64,000 bases of DNA from contig NC_054746.1 of assembly GCF_018143015.1 (NCBI RefSeq), forward strand, positions 36,426,830 to 36,490,829, read 5' to 3'. This document shows, piece after piece, positions 40,460 to 52,373 of the stretch (positions are counted from its first letter, which is position 1; every line of letters begins with the position of its first letter). The position numbers and the translations under genes were made by a program. A model generated the notes under the pieces. The model saw nothing but the letters and a program-made list of their open reading frames with translations, was not told the origin of the DNA and searched no databases. This DNA comes from Lytechinus variegatus. Lineage: Eukaryota; Echinodermata; Echinoidea; Temnopleuroida; Toxopneustidae.

Positions 40460-40642
40460 AGTGCACAGCAACAGGATCGGCTCTCAATTATCATATCACT
40501 GTGTTGTGAAAATAAGCGTAATTTTTAAATGTCAACTATTTCATTTCACATCCGATTTTGATCAAAGATTTGGTATTAGGATTGTTTGATTCCTCTTTTT
40601 ATTCAAGTCAACTTTTTGCTGGGACTTGACTTGACTGTTAAG
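40460..40642. repeat. partial AGGACAAGTCCACC-family MITE end
   Basis: AAATGTCAACTATTTCATTT, CACATCCGATTTTGATC and GTCAACTTTTTGCTGGGACT, then TTGACT, resemble the right half of the elements at 11673-12261 and 54880-55478. The left half was not found. Confidence 0.4.
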
Positions 40643-41403
40643 CGTACATTATAAAAACAAATTTAAACGATGCAGCTTTAGGGGATTTCGTCCACGAAAA
40701 AAATGACAAGAAAAAAAGAAGGTCTTCACATCGAAAGGGGGGTACATTTCTGTTTTAACGGTATTTTTCATTGCAATTTTAATTTTTGCCTCTCAAGGGG
40801 GGGGGGCACAGCCCTGGATCCGCCAATACCATCCAAACACGCTCATGGCGCTCACCCATCAACATTTCTCTTGTATATAAAGAAACAAGTTATAGATATT
40901 TAAAACAAAATTCTACAAATAAACCACCTTAATTACGGAAGGGAACAGGCAATCGAATCACAGATTCCTTTGCAACAACTAAATATTTTTTTTTAATGTG
41001 TTTACAGATCACTAAATTAATTTGTGATAAAGATGTTCGTGTGTGCAACGATCTTAAATGCTACAGTTACATATTAAGGTATATATACCAGTAGGATTCC
41101 TCAGAAGATATCTGATCACGTTCTACGTCATTTTGTACAAGCCTTGTAAAACAGCGATGTACAGTCGATTCTCGTTTAAGGAACTTTATACCTAAATATG
41201 AATAACCAGCATATTTGTATATAGTGGTTATGTGATCTCCCTATACAAAGATACATGATGTGTCAAATTTTCTTATTGAACAAAACCACAAGTTTGAATT
41301 TGCCATGTGTACTGGTGGAAGTGATAGATATTGTCACATCTAGTCTTGTCAATATTTTTGTATTTTGGATTTTATTTTTCATGAACCTGGAGGGATTCAG
41401 AGG

Positions 41404-44230
41404 ATGATCGCACAACGACCCAGTAGCAGCCTTCGTGCTATAGAAGAGGAAGATAGTCGATCACATAGTCATGTACCCCTAGCAATAAATTGGCTCAAAA
41501 CTTTGGTTTTATTGATAGTACTCATTGGGTATCTCTTTGCTGGTGCTTTCATCTTCACTGCTTTCGAGCAAAAACCAGCCTACAAAGCCGCCGATGAATT
41601 CAAACATTTTCTTATTGAATTAGCAGAAGAGAACGATTGCCTCGACGATGACGGTGTTAACGGCTTGATGGACATCGTAACTCGAGCTATCGGGGAAGGG
41701 TCATACCATGCTGGTTATACATACACAGGAATGTTTCATCAAAATGCTCTCGTAGAGGAACATTGGTCGATTCACCATAGTTTTATGTTCTCCTTCACAA
41801 TTGTCACTACAATTGGTAAGATGATGCAGTTATCAATTCCTTTTGCCTTTTGTATAATATTGGAGTGCCACTTTGTGAGCAGAATCGACCTAAGACTTCT
41901 AGCAGGCCATGCATAGCCTTGGAGAGATGTTTGACGAGCATTAGCTGAACTTCGATCTAAAAAAATAAATTTCAGTGTTGGTCCTTTAGTAGTAACAATT
42001 CTAATGTTTCCAAAAGTATGAATTGTTTCAGTTTGTTTGTGGGATTTTTTTTCAAAATTGTTCCGTTGCGGGATGAATATGTCAACCCTTATAATTCACC
42101 CTGGAAGAAATTATATAACCACTGGTTAGGTTGTTGAATGGGGAAGGATGGGGACCTTTAGTGGGAATGGGGGGTAAAAAAAACTGAACATTTTTCTCTA
42201 ATCAGTCACTGAGACGCTCCCAATATAGACACTCCTAGATTCCATTTAAATTCACTTTTGATATTGGTAAGTACTGAGTAAATTTCGTGTCTAGCCCCCT
42301 AGCCTATTTCGTTGCCATATCCCTCTTTACATAAAATATTAGTTCCCTATTATTCAACTGAAGCAACCCCTTATTGTTTCCTGAGACATTTTGTTTTCCT
42401 TTTCAGTCGAAACATTAAATGCATTTGTGATGATATGATTCTTAATGTATCGGGAATTCGTTTAAAATTTTGTTTATCATTCTTTTTCTTGAGAGTTATT
42501 GTTCTCCACGGTAAATCTTTTGTTTTATCATGTCCCCGTTATCTCGAAACCAATATTATGCAGGATATGGCCAACTGGCTCCTCGTACGGCGCTCGGTGA
42601 GTACTTCTGCGTCTTCTTCGCTGTCTTCGGCATAACGATGATGGCCGCTCTTCTCTTCACAGTTGGCGAGATATTTCAGTATCTTCATTCCCGTTTATTC
42701 CATGCAACCAAGAAATGGATCAGATGCCAGAATTTTAAGATATCACACCCTCGAATCAAGAATGTTGTTTGCGTCATCAACGGCCTCCTTGTCGCCTATG
42801 TATCATTGGTCCTGCTGTCGACTGTTATTTTCTGTTACACACAGGGGTGGTCATTTATCAACAGTCATTACTTTTCCATTATCTCATTGTCAACTATTGG
42901 ATTTGGTGACCTGGTGCCAGAAGGTCTACATTCCTTTCAGAACATTCCATTTGTAGCTTTTATTCAGGTGAGAAAATATATAACAAATTATCTTTTATTT
43001 TGAAAGATAGGTTTATGTACAAAGCGTAATTCGAATGACATGGAATGTCGTTGTCTTTAACACAATTATTTTATATACAGTGGCGTAGGAGAAATAATAG
43101 TGCAAAATGGGCAGTTTCCAGGGAGGGGGGGGGAGTGATGGGACATAACTGATTGGTAGTTGAAATACAATTCACTGATACACTCAATCGTGACAACACG
43201 CTAAGTCCAATCTCTTCCACCACCAAATCTCAACACGCACAAAGGCATGTATCCATATAGGTGGACCCACGGCCCGAAACGGCCACGGGGCAAGGGAGAG
43301 AAAAAAATAACAAAAAGGAGAGTAAAAGTAGAAGAAAGATAAGAAGAAAAGTCACTGAAATTAGTGAAGAGAATAATTGCAAAATAGAAGAACCTTTGGA
43401 CGGATCAATATTTGATTATATGAACTTCATTTGCGCTTCGCGCTCGCATTGTCTGTTAAGTGAGATAAAATCAGCTCAATGCGATTTTTGCATGGGACTT
43501 GAAATATCCCGTTTTTTCAAGTAGATTTATTAAAAAATATACTGTTAGGTATTCAAATTCAATAATATTAGTTTGTTTAGCAAGATACACATGCGATTCG
43601 TTATTACAAAAAAGTGCCAAATACCTGTTTTTGAAAAAAAAAATCAGCTCGCATTCTAAGCTTCGTTTTTTTAAAGATACATATCTTTTTGATAATTAAA
43701 AATATGCTTGAAATGTTCAGTTTTCAGAATAGTATATCAAATATTTTCATTTGGCGTTTTGCATTTGCATTAATTAGATAGATAGAATAGAGTTAGATAA
43801 GCATCACAATTATTTACAAATAATTTAATCGCTATGGATAATTGAATGTTTTGTCCTTTAATGTTTAACCTCTTTTATCTTTTATCTACAGTGTATCCTA
43901 TGTATATACCTAACCATCTGTATGGGCATGATTTCTATGATTCTAAACAGTGTAAAAAGAAAACAAACTAGTATCTCTAATAGTGTTACTCGAAAGGTCG
44001 AACATTCCGCTTTTTGGAAACGTCTTAAGCATCAGTTTAAGCAGGAAGAGGAGATCGCGACGGGCACCACTGAGCGGAGGAGATCGTCGTCGGAACGGTG
44101 GGCGAGAATCAGAGTGAGTGTTAACTACAATGAAAGAACTCATGAAACTCTTCAGAGAATACAAAGACGAAGTGTACAATCAAGGATGCAACAGAAGACA
44201 GAGAGCAAAGAAGGGAGTAGCACAATATGA
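41404..44230 (+). CDS. two-pore-domain potassium channel K2P-A, three exons, complete
   Basis: Exons 41404-41815, 42564-42967 and 43892-44230 (TGA) join to 384 residues. M1 is ~33-54 (TLVLLIVLIGYLFAGAFIF). An extracellular cap follows, with Cys79 at the usual cap-cysteine position. Pore loop 1 and filter are TTIGYG (135-140), M2 ~148-175, M3 ~204-228, pore loop 2 STIGFGD (247-253) and M4 ~266-293. A basic, Ser/Arg/Gln-rich cytosolic tail of ~90 residues ends it. Intron 1 is phase 1 in the first filter Gly codon; intron 2 is phase 0 before M4. K2P channels are dimeric background K+ leak channels of the plasma membrane. M2 has GITMM where most relatives, including K2P-B, have GIPL. The subfamily is unclear. 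The ATG at 41404 is the first in frame; an upstream non-coding exon is possible. AATAAA at 44748-44753 is a candidate poly(A) signal. Confidence 0.9.
43078..43860. repeat. CAGTGGCGTAGG repeat fragment in K2P-A intron 2
   Basis: CAGTGGCGTAGGAGAAATAA at 43080, a G run, and CTTCGCGCTCGCATTGTCTG at 43436 followed by GTTAAGTGAGATAA place this in the same family as 2412-6835. The right end is not identifiable. The open frame at 43261-43524 is made of this repeat. Confidence 0.5.
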
Positions 44231-44329
44231 TCTTGAGAACATAAACTAATGGATGGATGGGGGGGGGGTGATGGAACCGTGTGGTCAATCGCATTGCAGG
44301 GCTAATCTAGTGTCTCATTTTACCCCAGG

Positions 44330-44509
44330 GGGTGTTTCAAAAAGCTGTTCGTAAGATATGAATGAAGCTTTACGAACGACTGACGATCATTTCTTGTGCT
44401 GTGCGCCCGGCTGTGCGATATCCCTATGTGATTGAGTTATGACCTAAGGACATGTTCCAGTTGTGCGTAAAGTCGTTCGTAACTTTACGAACAGCTTTAT
44501 GAAACACCC
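44330..44509. mobile_element. 180 bp MITE (GGGTGTTTCA ends)
   Basis: Left GGGTGTTTCAAAAAGCTGTT and CGTAA; right TTACGAACAGCTTTATGAAA and CACCC, the inverse. It lies 100 bp beyond the K2P-A stop codon and may be transcribed in its 3' UTR. Confidence 0.75.
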
Positions 44510-44759
44510 ACCAGGGAGGAGGGAACATCCTCAAAATTAAACATGCCTCTATTCATGGGGCGGCGCCAAGGTATGATACATCGAATAGAAATGCAATAGA
44601 GTTGTGCCTTGATCGTTTTTGACTTGTGACTCTTTTTATTTTAGATTTATTCTCCTCCTTATTTTATTTTCTGTCAGACTTTCATTATTCGAAAAATATC
44701 ATAGGGGCGTCTGTCTTGTCGCTTTTGTCTCACGCGAGTACGCGAACAATAAAAATATT

Positions 44760-46180
44760 CTTATATTCCAAGTAAATTTGGAATAAAGGGAAAGTGAATT
44801 GGCTTAACAAAGGTATGATTTTACTGGGTATGGAACATTCTCGTCTAACCGTCTATGCACTAAATCTACTTATGTATCCAGAGGCGATTTTTCTTTTTTC
44901 GTCATTTTTATTAGTTATGAAATTGACAATGGCCATCGATGTCATCAATGTCATCACTCTTTGGCTGGCATATAGGGCTAGATGCGACTTCGAGAATAGT
45001 TGGGCCGGTATGCCTTTTCTTTTCCTAACCAAGTTCTTAACAAAAACTATCTGTTTATATATATTTCGAAATTCGAGGATACATGTGTATAATTTCGATT
45101 TTAAATTATGTTTTTCCATAATAAAAGAGCACAAATAGTAGGGGGACATTTGATATCATGTACCCCGGGGGACGCGTCCCCCCTGGGATTTCCGCCCATG
45201 GTGATGGAGGAGCTTTTGCATTTTCTAGAATATTAAAAAAACTGAAAGATTTCGTGCACACTTTTGGAGAATTTTGCCCTCTCGATCGGCGGCCCCCGGC
45301 TGCGTACGGTCATGTTTGTCATCTTAAAGTCTTTAAAAGGCCTATATTACATTGGTTTGAAACAATTGAGTTTGCAATAAGGCTCGTAATTTGCTGGAAC
45401 TGCGACCCTGATCATGAAGAAACACCAGTCTAGGTCAGAAGGGAGGAAACAGAAGGAGCAAAAAGAACTCCAAGACTGTTAAATTCTCAAGAAATTTATT
45501 TTTGAATGCTCTTAGAAACGCAACTTTTACACTCAATTTTTACACAAAGTTCTTACCGTGGGGGGTCCCACACCCTCTCCCGCTCGATCGCTTCCGTATC
45601 TCACGCTTTCAAAAATATTGTGCCCCCTTCGGGATTTTGCCCCCCCCCCCAAAAAAAAAAAAAAACTGAAAGTGTTCCTGCGCGATTATCCAAATGTCGC
45701 TTAAATGTTGAAGCAATAGATCGAGGGGGTCGGGTGGGGCTAGAATAGGGGAGAGGTGGGTTAAGGCTTCCCTTAAAAGAATACTTTCTCCCAGGTTGTT
45801 ATGTTATTGACGATGTTTTCATTTCGACTTTTTTATTATAATTTCGTGACTGTCATAATTGCGATTTGATAATTTCTGTACTACGATTGTTATTGTGTCA
45901 TAAAAACGATGCATGTATAATTATGTTTATGGATTAGCATGTATATATTTTCAAGACTTTTAAAAAAAAATATAAACACATATCATTATCATACCAGTAG
46001 TTGGTAATATACGATTTATATATTTTGGTCATTATTTTGTTCATAAAAACATTTGTGTGTCTATGTTTTTTTCACCCTGAATGATTTACCTTCTTTCCTC
46101 TTACGCTTGTACATTGTGTTAAATGTATACAACTCCTGTATTTTGACTATTATCGATCTGTATTACGTTATACACAGCAT
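44760..46180. other. gene-free stretch with G/C-run repeat debris
   Basis: Contains CCCCGGGGGACGCGTCCCCC near 45162 and CCCCCCCCCCAAAAAAAAAA near 45641, typical of degenerate transposon ends in this window. It also holds hydrophobic AT-rich open frames (for example 44794-45138) with no recognisable family. Confidence 0.35.
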
Positions 46181-46188
46181 AAATATAG

Positions 46189-46276
46189 CATATTGTTTAA
46201 GCCTATCACTCTAACAACAAGTTGTTTAAAAAGTTTAAACAATATTTGTTAGAGTGATTGGCTTCAACAACGTGCT
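46189..46276. repeat. short imperfect hairpin
   Basis: GCATATTGTTTAAGCCTATC and ACTCTAACAA are mirrored by TTGTTAGAGTGATTGGCTTC and AACAACGTGC. The inner AAACTT-type pairing (GTTGTTTAAA against TTTAAACAAT) extends the stem. It is most likely a miniature foldback repeat. Confidence 0.55.
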
Positions 46277-46725
46277 ATACATTTTAAACAGCGTTTTATG
46301 AATGACTGTCAAAATGTGATTTGATGATTTTGTATTCACTGTGATAATAATTTTGTTATGAGAGAAATTTATAAAAAAAACTGTTATTAAAATAAGACTG
46401 TCGAATGCTGTCCACTTTGTTCACTTCTTTAAAAAAGTCATTTAGAAAGCGCCCCCTCTATAGTGCCGCGTGCCCCTGTTTCAGTATGAAATTCAGTATC
46501 TGCCTACATGTATTTCGAAATGTATAAATGTACATTCTGTCTGCAATTTGCAAAATTATTATGTTTCCAAAAAAATAACATCCTGTTAAAACTATCAGAA
46601 AATGACTATAGTAACAATGTCATTTTTTTTAAATACCTTTAAATATCACGTCATTTTCGATCAAAATAATATTACATTTATCAGGTTTAAAGAAAGTATT
46701 TCAAAACAACGTTCCACAATATTAT

Positions 46726-46897
46726 TACACAGCAAAAACTGTGGTGTTAACTGGTGTACATAGAGGACCACACCAGTTATTTTACACCGGTGTTAAATTG
46801 GTTTGTTAGTTTTACACTTATAGGTGTTATTACAATACATTTTGTTGTTACAAACACCAATTGGTGTCAGTTTTAACACCACAGATTTTACAGTGTA
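46726..46897. mobile_element. 172 bp MITE (TACAC(TG)... CTGTGGTGTTAA ends)
   Basis: Left TACACAGCAAAAACTGTGGT then GTTAAC; right GTTTTAACACCACAGATTTT then ACAGTGTA. Internal GGTGTTA/TAACACC phrases repeat several times. Confidence 0.6.
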
Positions 46898-47039
46898 TCA
46901 TAGCTCCATACGCTTGCACATGCACTTCAATATTAAAATCTTAGCACTTCGTCTTGCTATGTTCAACATTAATATTCGCTCACATGTATTGTTCTTTTAG
47001 ATACCTATCTTATTAATCATTGGTACCAAAAATGCTTAG

Positions 47040-47262
47040 AATATCAAGCTTTCAGGTCAGAATATAAAGAAATTTCAGCTCGCTCTTGGCACTCGCATTA
47101 TTTGTGGAGTGAGATACATATCTATTCTGCTTATGAGTTCCTACGAATAGTCTTAAACAGGTACATTTTTCCTGTTTTCATGTCAGTATACTAAAAAAAA
47201 TCAGCTCGCTCTTCGCGCTCGCATCATATTGGTGAGACATGTGTCTTTTTCTCATGAGTCAC

Positions 47263-47296
<34 letters not shown>

Positions 47297-47320
47297 CTAG
47301 TGTGGTGCGAGTGTGAATCC
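47040..47320. repeat. CTCGCTCTTCGCGCTCGCA repeat fragment and (TA)n microsatellite
   Basis: Two TCAGCTCGCTCTT(G/C)G(C/G)-type copies (about 47077 and 47204) belong to the GCGAGC family of 2412-6835. They are followed by (TA)n(TG)n at 47266-47297. Confidence 0.55.
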
Positions 47321-48282
47321 TGGTGTGAATGTTGATGATTTTCTTTTTTCTTTGTTTTTAATAGTTTTTTTCAATTTCCCCTTCTCCTGTATATGATTTG
47401 CAGGTTCCTTTCTTTCTGTATACTATTGCGCCAAAATGTTAAACTTTCACATGCAGATTTGTATATATTATGTGCATGTGTGTATGGGTGTTAGGGTGGG
47501 TGTGTGTGTGTATAATTATGTAGAGTTATGTTGAAGCTTGATTTAAAATGGGATGCAATGATAATACATCTATGTTGATTTCTGTTTTCCTGCAAATCAT
47601 TTAGCCATTTAATATTAATCATTATTAAAATACATAGAGGGTTTGGGGCTCAGTTAAGTAATTTTTTTCCAGATATAAAAGCATAATTTTAAGGCGTTTC
47701 ATTCCGTCCTTATTTGCCTCAGTTCTTGGTGAATATAAATTTCCTTTTTTGCATATCCTTGTTGATATGAAATGAAGATTTGATTTTTTTTTTGTATTTA
47801 TCTGCAGTTTATGTAATTCATTTGAATGAAATACTTAATAAAAACATGTTTAAAAAAGTGTGTGTGTGAGGGTGAGTGTATGTGTGTGTGGGTGAGTCTG
47901 TTCGTTTTGTGTGATCGGACGCCTTTGGAACGTTGATTCATGATTTTGCCCCCCCCCCCTCCACTCCCAATCTGAAAAATGGATCGACGCCCCCTGGTCT
48001 CCCACTATACCTCTCTCTTGTTTTCTCTCAATATAGGGCCTTATTTATAAATTCGGTTTTCTACGGTCCTGTGCATAATGTGAAATGTCACTTATTAGCT
48101 TTAAATGTGGATACTAATCCGTAAAGTTTCCCTTTTTTATATATATTTTTGTCTTACTGAAGTACGCGGTTAATATCTTTAGTAGATGTGAACGTGTTTT
48201 ATTCGTATTGAAATGACATTAAAGAAATCATACATAACGTTATACTTAAAGTGAATAATAATAGTTCGTTGGGTAACTTATA

Positions 48283-48439
48283 CCATGGTCACATTTGTTC
48301 TACGGCGGCCGTACGGCGAGTCGAAAACAGCCGTTTTATTCATTTTGACTCAAACCACCTGTATGTAGTTGGACACAAAATGTTAAAACGGCTGTTTTCG
48401 ACTCGCCGTACGGCCGCCGTAGAACAAATGTGACCATGG
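48283..48439. mobile_element. 157 bp palindromic MITE (CCATGGTCACATTTG), copy 2
   Basis: It matches 39967-40113: CCATGGTCACATTTGTTCTA, CGGCGGCCGTACGGCGAGTC, AAAACAGCCG against CGGCTGTTTTCGACTCGCCG, TACGGCCGCCGTAGAACAAA, TGTGACCATGG. The left flank is TA and the right flank is CA. Its arms are better preserved than those of copy 1, so it is probably younger. Confidence 0.8.
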
Positions 48440-48483
48440 CATTAGAATGGATGGCAGTTGCTGTTTGTAAGATAATGCACATA

Positions 48484-48812
48484 GGCCCGTATTCTGAAGA
48501 CGGATTTTATTTAAACTCGGGTCTAAACTAAGATGTGGTTTAAGATTGAAGAGCGAATATTAGCCTCCATTGTAGCACAAATCTCTAACAACAGAAGTTA
48601 AAGTTGACAGCACGACTGGCTCTTAATTCATTCATAACTGTTTCAGAATGATAACAAAAAAAAGTTTTCTTCACCATTTAGGCTAGGTAAAGGAGCACGA
48701 TAAATATTAGAAGTGTTAAGTGTTAATAAAGTCTTTGCATTTTTGGCTTATCAAAATTTCAGCTCTGATTTAGACCATGGTTAAACTGGGAACCGGACTT
48801 CAAAATCGGGCC
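48484..48812. mobile_element. ~330 bp MITE (GGCCCGTATTCTGAAG ends)
   Basis: Left GGCCCGTATTCTGAAGACGG, TTTAAACTCGGGTCTAAA; right TTTAGACCATGGTTAAACTG, CCGGACTTCAAAATCGGGCC. A related inverted TTAAACCA/TGGTTTAA pair follows at 48830-49120. Confidence 0.55.
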
Positions 48813-49149
48813 ATTGGCCCGTTTTTTAAAGTAATGTTTAACCTACACCACAGTCTAAGTCAGTGCTAATACTACGATAAGCCAAAATATTAAAAATGTT
48901 GTTTATATTTTATATCTCTAATGTTTACTATTTTGTTTCCTGTTGCTTACATATTAATGAAGACAGATACTTCAAAATATTTCAGTTATCATTCCCATGC
49001 ATACAATGGACAATTTAAGTGTCTTATGAGTTAATTGATGTGTAGTGTGCCCCAACTGGCTCTCCATAGTTAAACCACAACTTTAAACCAGGGTTTAATT
49101 TAAACTATGAAGTCTATGGTAATACCTATGGGTAATGCACAACTTTGCG

Positions 49150-51110
49150 AACTATACTGGACTATGAAGTGTCAATAATTTTTATGCGACGAAGATTTAT
49201 TCATATATATTTTATACAAAGTAAAGCTACGTTTCGAATAATTTCAATGAAATTTAGGCAAATAACTTATACTGTTAGGAGGTATGCTACATGATAAGGG
49301 GGTGGTGAGGGCGAACTACTCTCCTATTGTTTCCCAAGTGATGGGAAAATTACAGGAGAGAGAAAAAAACAAAACAAAGATACTCAAAGGAATATGGAAA
49401 AATGATGGCTTTATCATACACGCCGACAGTATTTTTTTTTTCTAATTACTTGGACCGTCTTTAGTATAAAACACTTTTAATATAGTCAATAATACATCTG
49501 GAAATTATCAAAAACTGATTAAAGGACTAACATGAATATCAATTTAATTTTTGCCCCTCTTAATCCAGATTTTGGAGACATTATCTCCTACGCTAGAATA
49601 AATAAGATTTTTTTTCAGCAAGTCTTTGCATGTTAATTCATAAGTAATTCTATATCATGACAATTTCATATAGTGCTCTTCCTTTAATGCTTTAGTCATA
49701 ATTTTATTAGAATCAAGAACCTGAATAGTAACTTATAGATAGTGATGATAAATTTGCGTAAATAGAATATTAAAAAGGAGATAAAATGATTTCCTCCACT
49801 GACAAACAAAATCTCAGCAGGCCAATTACAATTTTATTGTTTTTGAGCAAGATAACTCTTTGATTTGAGAAAACTGACATTTATACATAAAATATGGGCA
49901 GAGTCTTACAAAGAATAAGAAAATGCTACCTTCACATACAAGTACTGTTTTTATATAAAATTATGATAACTAAGATTTAATGTAAACAATACAGTATGGT
50001 ATCTTCTTTGGGGTCGAGGCTTGCAACAAACAGGGATTCAATGAATTCGTGTTTGTTTAGGATGCTATGTCTTCAATTCAGCAAAAAGTTATCCCTTCAT
50101 TAAAAGAACAAAACATAGCTATTTTTATAACACATATGCTTCCTGATCTCTTCAAGATAAAGATTAAATATCAATTCACAATATCACTCAAAAAGAAATA
50201 ATTTATAAATAATGCTGCTGTTATTGATGTAAGAATAGGCCTATCAATTATAAATTAGGGTTATATTCTTACTTACTACTGCCCGCGTATTCCATATTTT
50301 GACCCCATCGACATAATAATGATCACTAAGTCAGATTAGAACATATGAACTCTCTTCTCTATAGTGTTTGAAAATTCTTGGCCACGTGGTTTTATAAATG
50401 CTGGTGCACTAAAGCCAATAGTGGATGTCATCGGTCGTTATCAACCTACATTTTTTTAGCCATAGAAATGGCTTGGAACCTGTAGGCCTGCCAAGATAGC
50501 CCCAAAAAGTGGATCCCGGCGCACACTAGCGATTTGATGCCCCAAATTTCTATGAAATTGTAATAACATTTTATATGAACATTCCAACCGATAGATGTTT
50601 GCAGTTAAAGTTCAAAATCGTGGGAGGACGACTGGAATCTAAATTCAGTCTAGTTCGAGCCTCCCTGTAGGAATAACACATTTTTTTTTTTGTTAATATT
50701 TATTTACAATATTTATACTATGCGACTATTATCATTTTGTTGTAATCATGTATTACCTTTGTAAATATTGTATATATGTATTTTGTAATTCTGATATTGA
50801 TGTGAATGCAGAAATAAATAGAATCAAATCAAACAGCAAAAATCAATTACAAATCGTAATGACGTCATCATCGGCTGCGATTTGAAGCCGATTTGGACTT
50901 CACTTCTTCCCTCAGATCTTGCCGAAAAGCAATAATATATTATTCCTAATATTATGCAGAACTTCAAATAAAATATTTTTCCCTCTTGGAACTTTCGTGT
51001 AATGCAAAATGCGATTTATTAATAGCATAGCAGTGTGCGCTCGGATTAAGAATTCACTTCCTTCCCACTTTTACAATTAGCACCACGATTAAAACTGTGC
51101 TCTTAATTAT
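49150..51110. other. gene-free stretch with a possible LINE 3' end
   Basis: No coding exon recognised. At 50685-50830 an AT-rich run of TTTACAATATTTATACTATG, TTGTAATCATGTATTACC and GCAGAAATAAATAGAATCAA resembles the 3' end of a non-LTR retrotransposon. A repeat phrase at 50860-50960 recurs near 63885. Confidence 0.35.
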
Positions 51111-51130
51111 AGCGTAATGGTAGTGATCGT

Positions 51131-51628
51131 ATCAAGTCATATCAGATCGTATCAGGTCATATCAGATCGTATCAGGTCATATCAGATCGTATCAGGTCAT
51201 ATCAGATCGTATCAAGTCATATCAGATCGTATCAGGTCATATCAGATCGTATCAGGTCATATCAGATCGTATCAGGTCATATCAGATCGTATCAGGTCAT
51301 ATCAGATCATATCAGGTCATATCAGATCGTATCAGGTCATATCAGATCGTATCAGGTCATATCAGATCGTATCAGGTCATATCAGATCGTATCAAGTCAT
51401 ATCAGATCGTATCAGGTCATATCAGATCGTATCAGGTCATATCAGATCGTATCAGGTCATATCAGATCGTATCAGGTCATATCAGATCGTATCAAGTCAT
51501 ATCAGATCGTATCAGGTCATATCAGATCGTATCAGGTCATATCAGATCGTATCAGGTCATATCAGATCGTATCAGGTCATATCAGATCGTATCAGGTCAT
51601 ATCAGATCGTATCAGGTCATATCAGATC
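51131..51628 (+). repeat. 20 bp satellite, ~25 units (TATCAGATCG + TATCAGGTCA)
   Basis: About 500 bp of nearly perfect repeats of a 20 bp unit made of two related 10-mers. Rare variants are AAGTCA for AGGTCA (51131, 51211, 51391 and 51491) and GATCAT for GATCGT (51305). The long open frame of repeating Ser/Gly-His-Ile-Arg-Ser-Tyr-Gln-Val is an automatic result of a repeat with no stops in this frame and is not a gene. Confidence 0.95.
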
Positions 51629-52373
51629 AATCGTGGTAATCGTATTGATCGTAGAAAAAAATTGAATGGTCCAAAAATGTTCGCGATCAGTTATACGAAA
51701 GGCCAATCGTGGCGTTCGCAACTGATCGCTCGACAGTGAGAACGAGGGATAAGATATTCATGTAATCAAATATGTTTGTCAAATCAACATAGTCTCTGGG
51801 AGTGGCTCCAAGAGTCCCCCATAACCCCCAAAGTCTGGTAGATTATATATAATGTGAATCAACGTGAATCAAAGTTTGCCACAATAATTAAGATATGTAA
51901 CTTATATTCCTAATATACTAACATTGAACATGGTGAGCTAATATCTCCATGCACATGCACTGACAGCGTTGTCAAGTTTTTTGCGTGTTTTTTTTTATTC
52001 GACATCTATACCATTTTCAAGAGTTTGGTGCATTTTGTTGATAGAATGATAATCAATCTTTGCATCCCTCATGTGCCCTTCTCGGTTACTGATGACCACA
52101 CATGGCGACAGCATGTGTACGATATTTTCGAACTCGACGAGGTCCCTTTCTCTGCATGGTGGAATCTATCCCTTCACTTTCCGCAGATGCGAATCCAGGG
52201 ATGAGGGCACTTCTCTTTGAAAATTCTGAAGAAACTGCCCCCATTTCCGTGCCCATCACCAATGAAATCTCGGATCCGTCACAAGCTTCTGGTTATACCC
52301 ACAATGCTTAGTACAATATCATCTGGGGAACATTAAACAGCTCCAAGAAGTTTAAATTGTTGAAGTTCTAATG

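Noticed and set aside
41365..41403. Upstream extension of K2P-A to a 183-codon frame
   Set aside because: The frame would have to start at TTG; the first ATG is at 41404.
41816..41916. Read-through end of K2P-A exon 1
   Set aside because: The filter sequence stops at Gly-138 and a GTAAG donor lies exactly there; the next exon supplies Tyr-Gly of the filter.
43261..43524. 87-codon open frame in K2P-A intron 2
   Set aside because: Made of low-complexity Lys/Arg and of the CTTCGCGCTCGCA dispersed repeat.
44794..45138. 114-codon hydrophobic open frame after K2P-A
   Set aside because: AT-rich sequence easily yields hydrophobic frames; no motif, splice evidence or family resemblance, and a similar-length frame exists on the other strand.
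51117..51665. 182-codon open frame of repeating SGHIRSYQVISDRIRSYQ
   Set aside because: It is entirely the 20 bp satellite; a stop-free unit gives a long frame automatically, and there is no start context or flanking exon.
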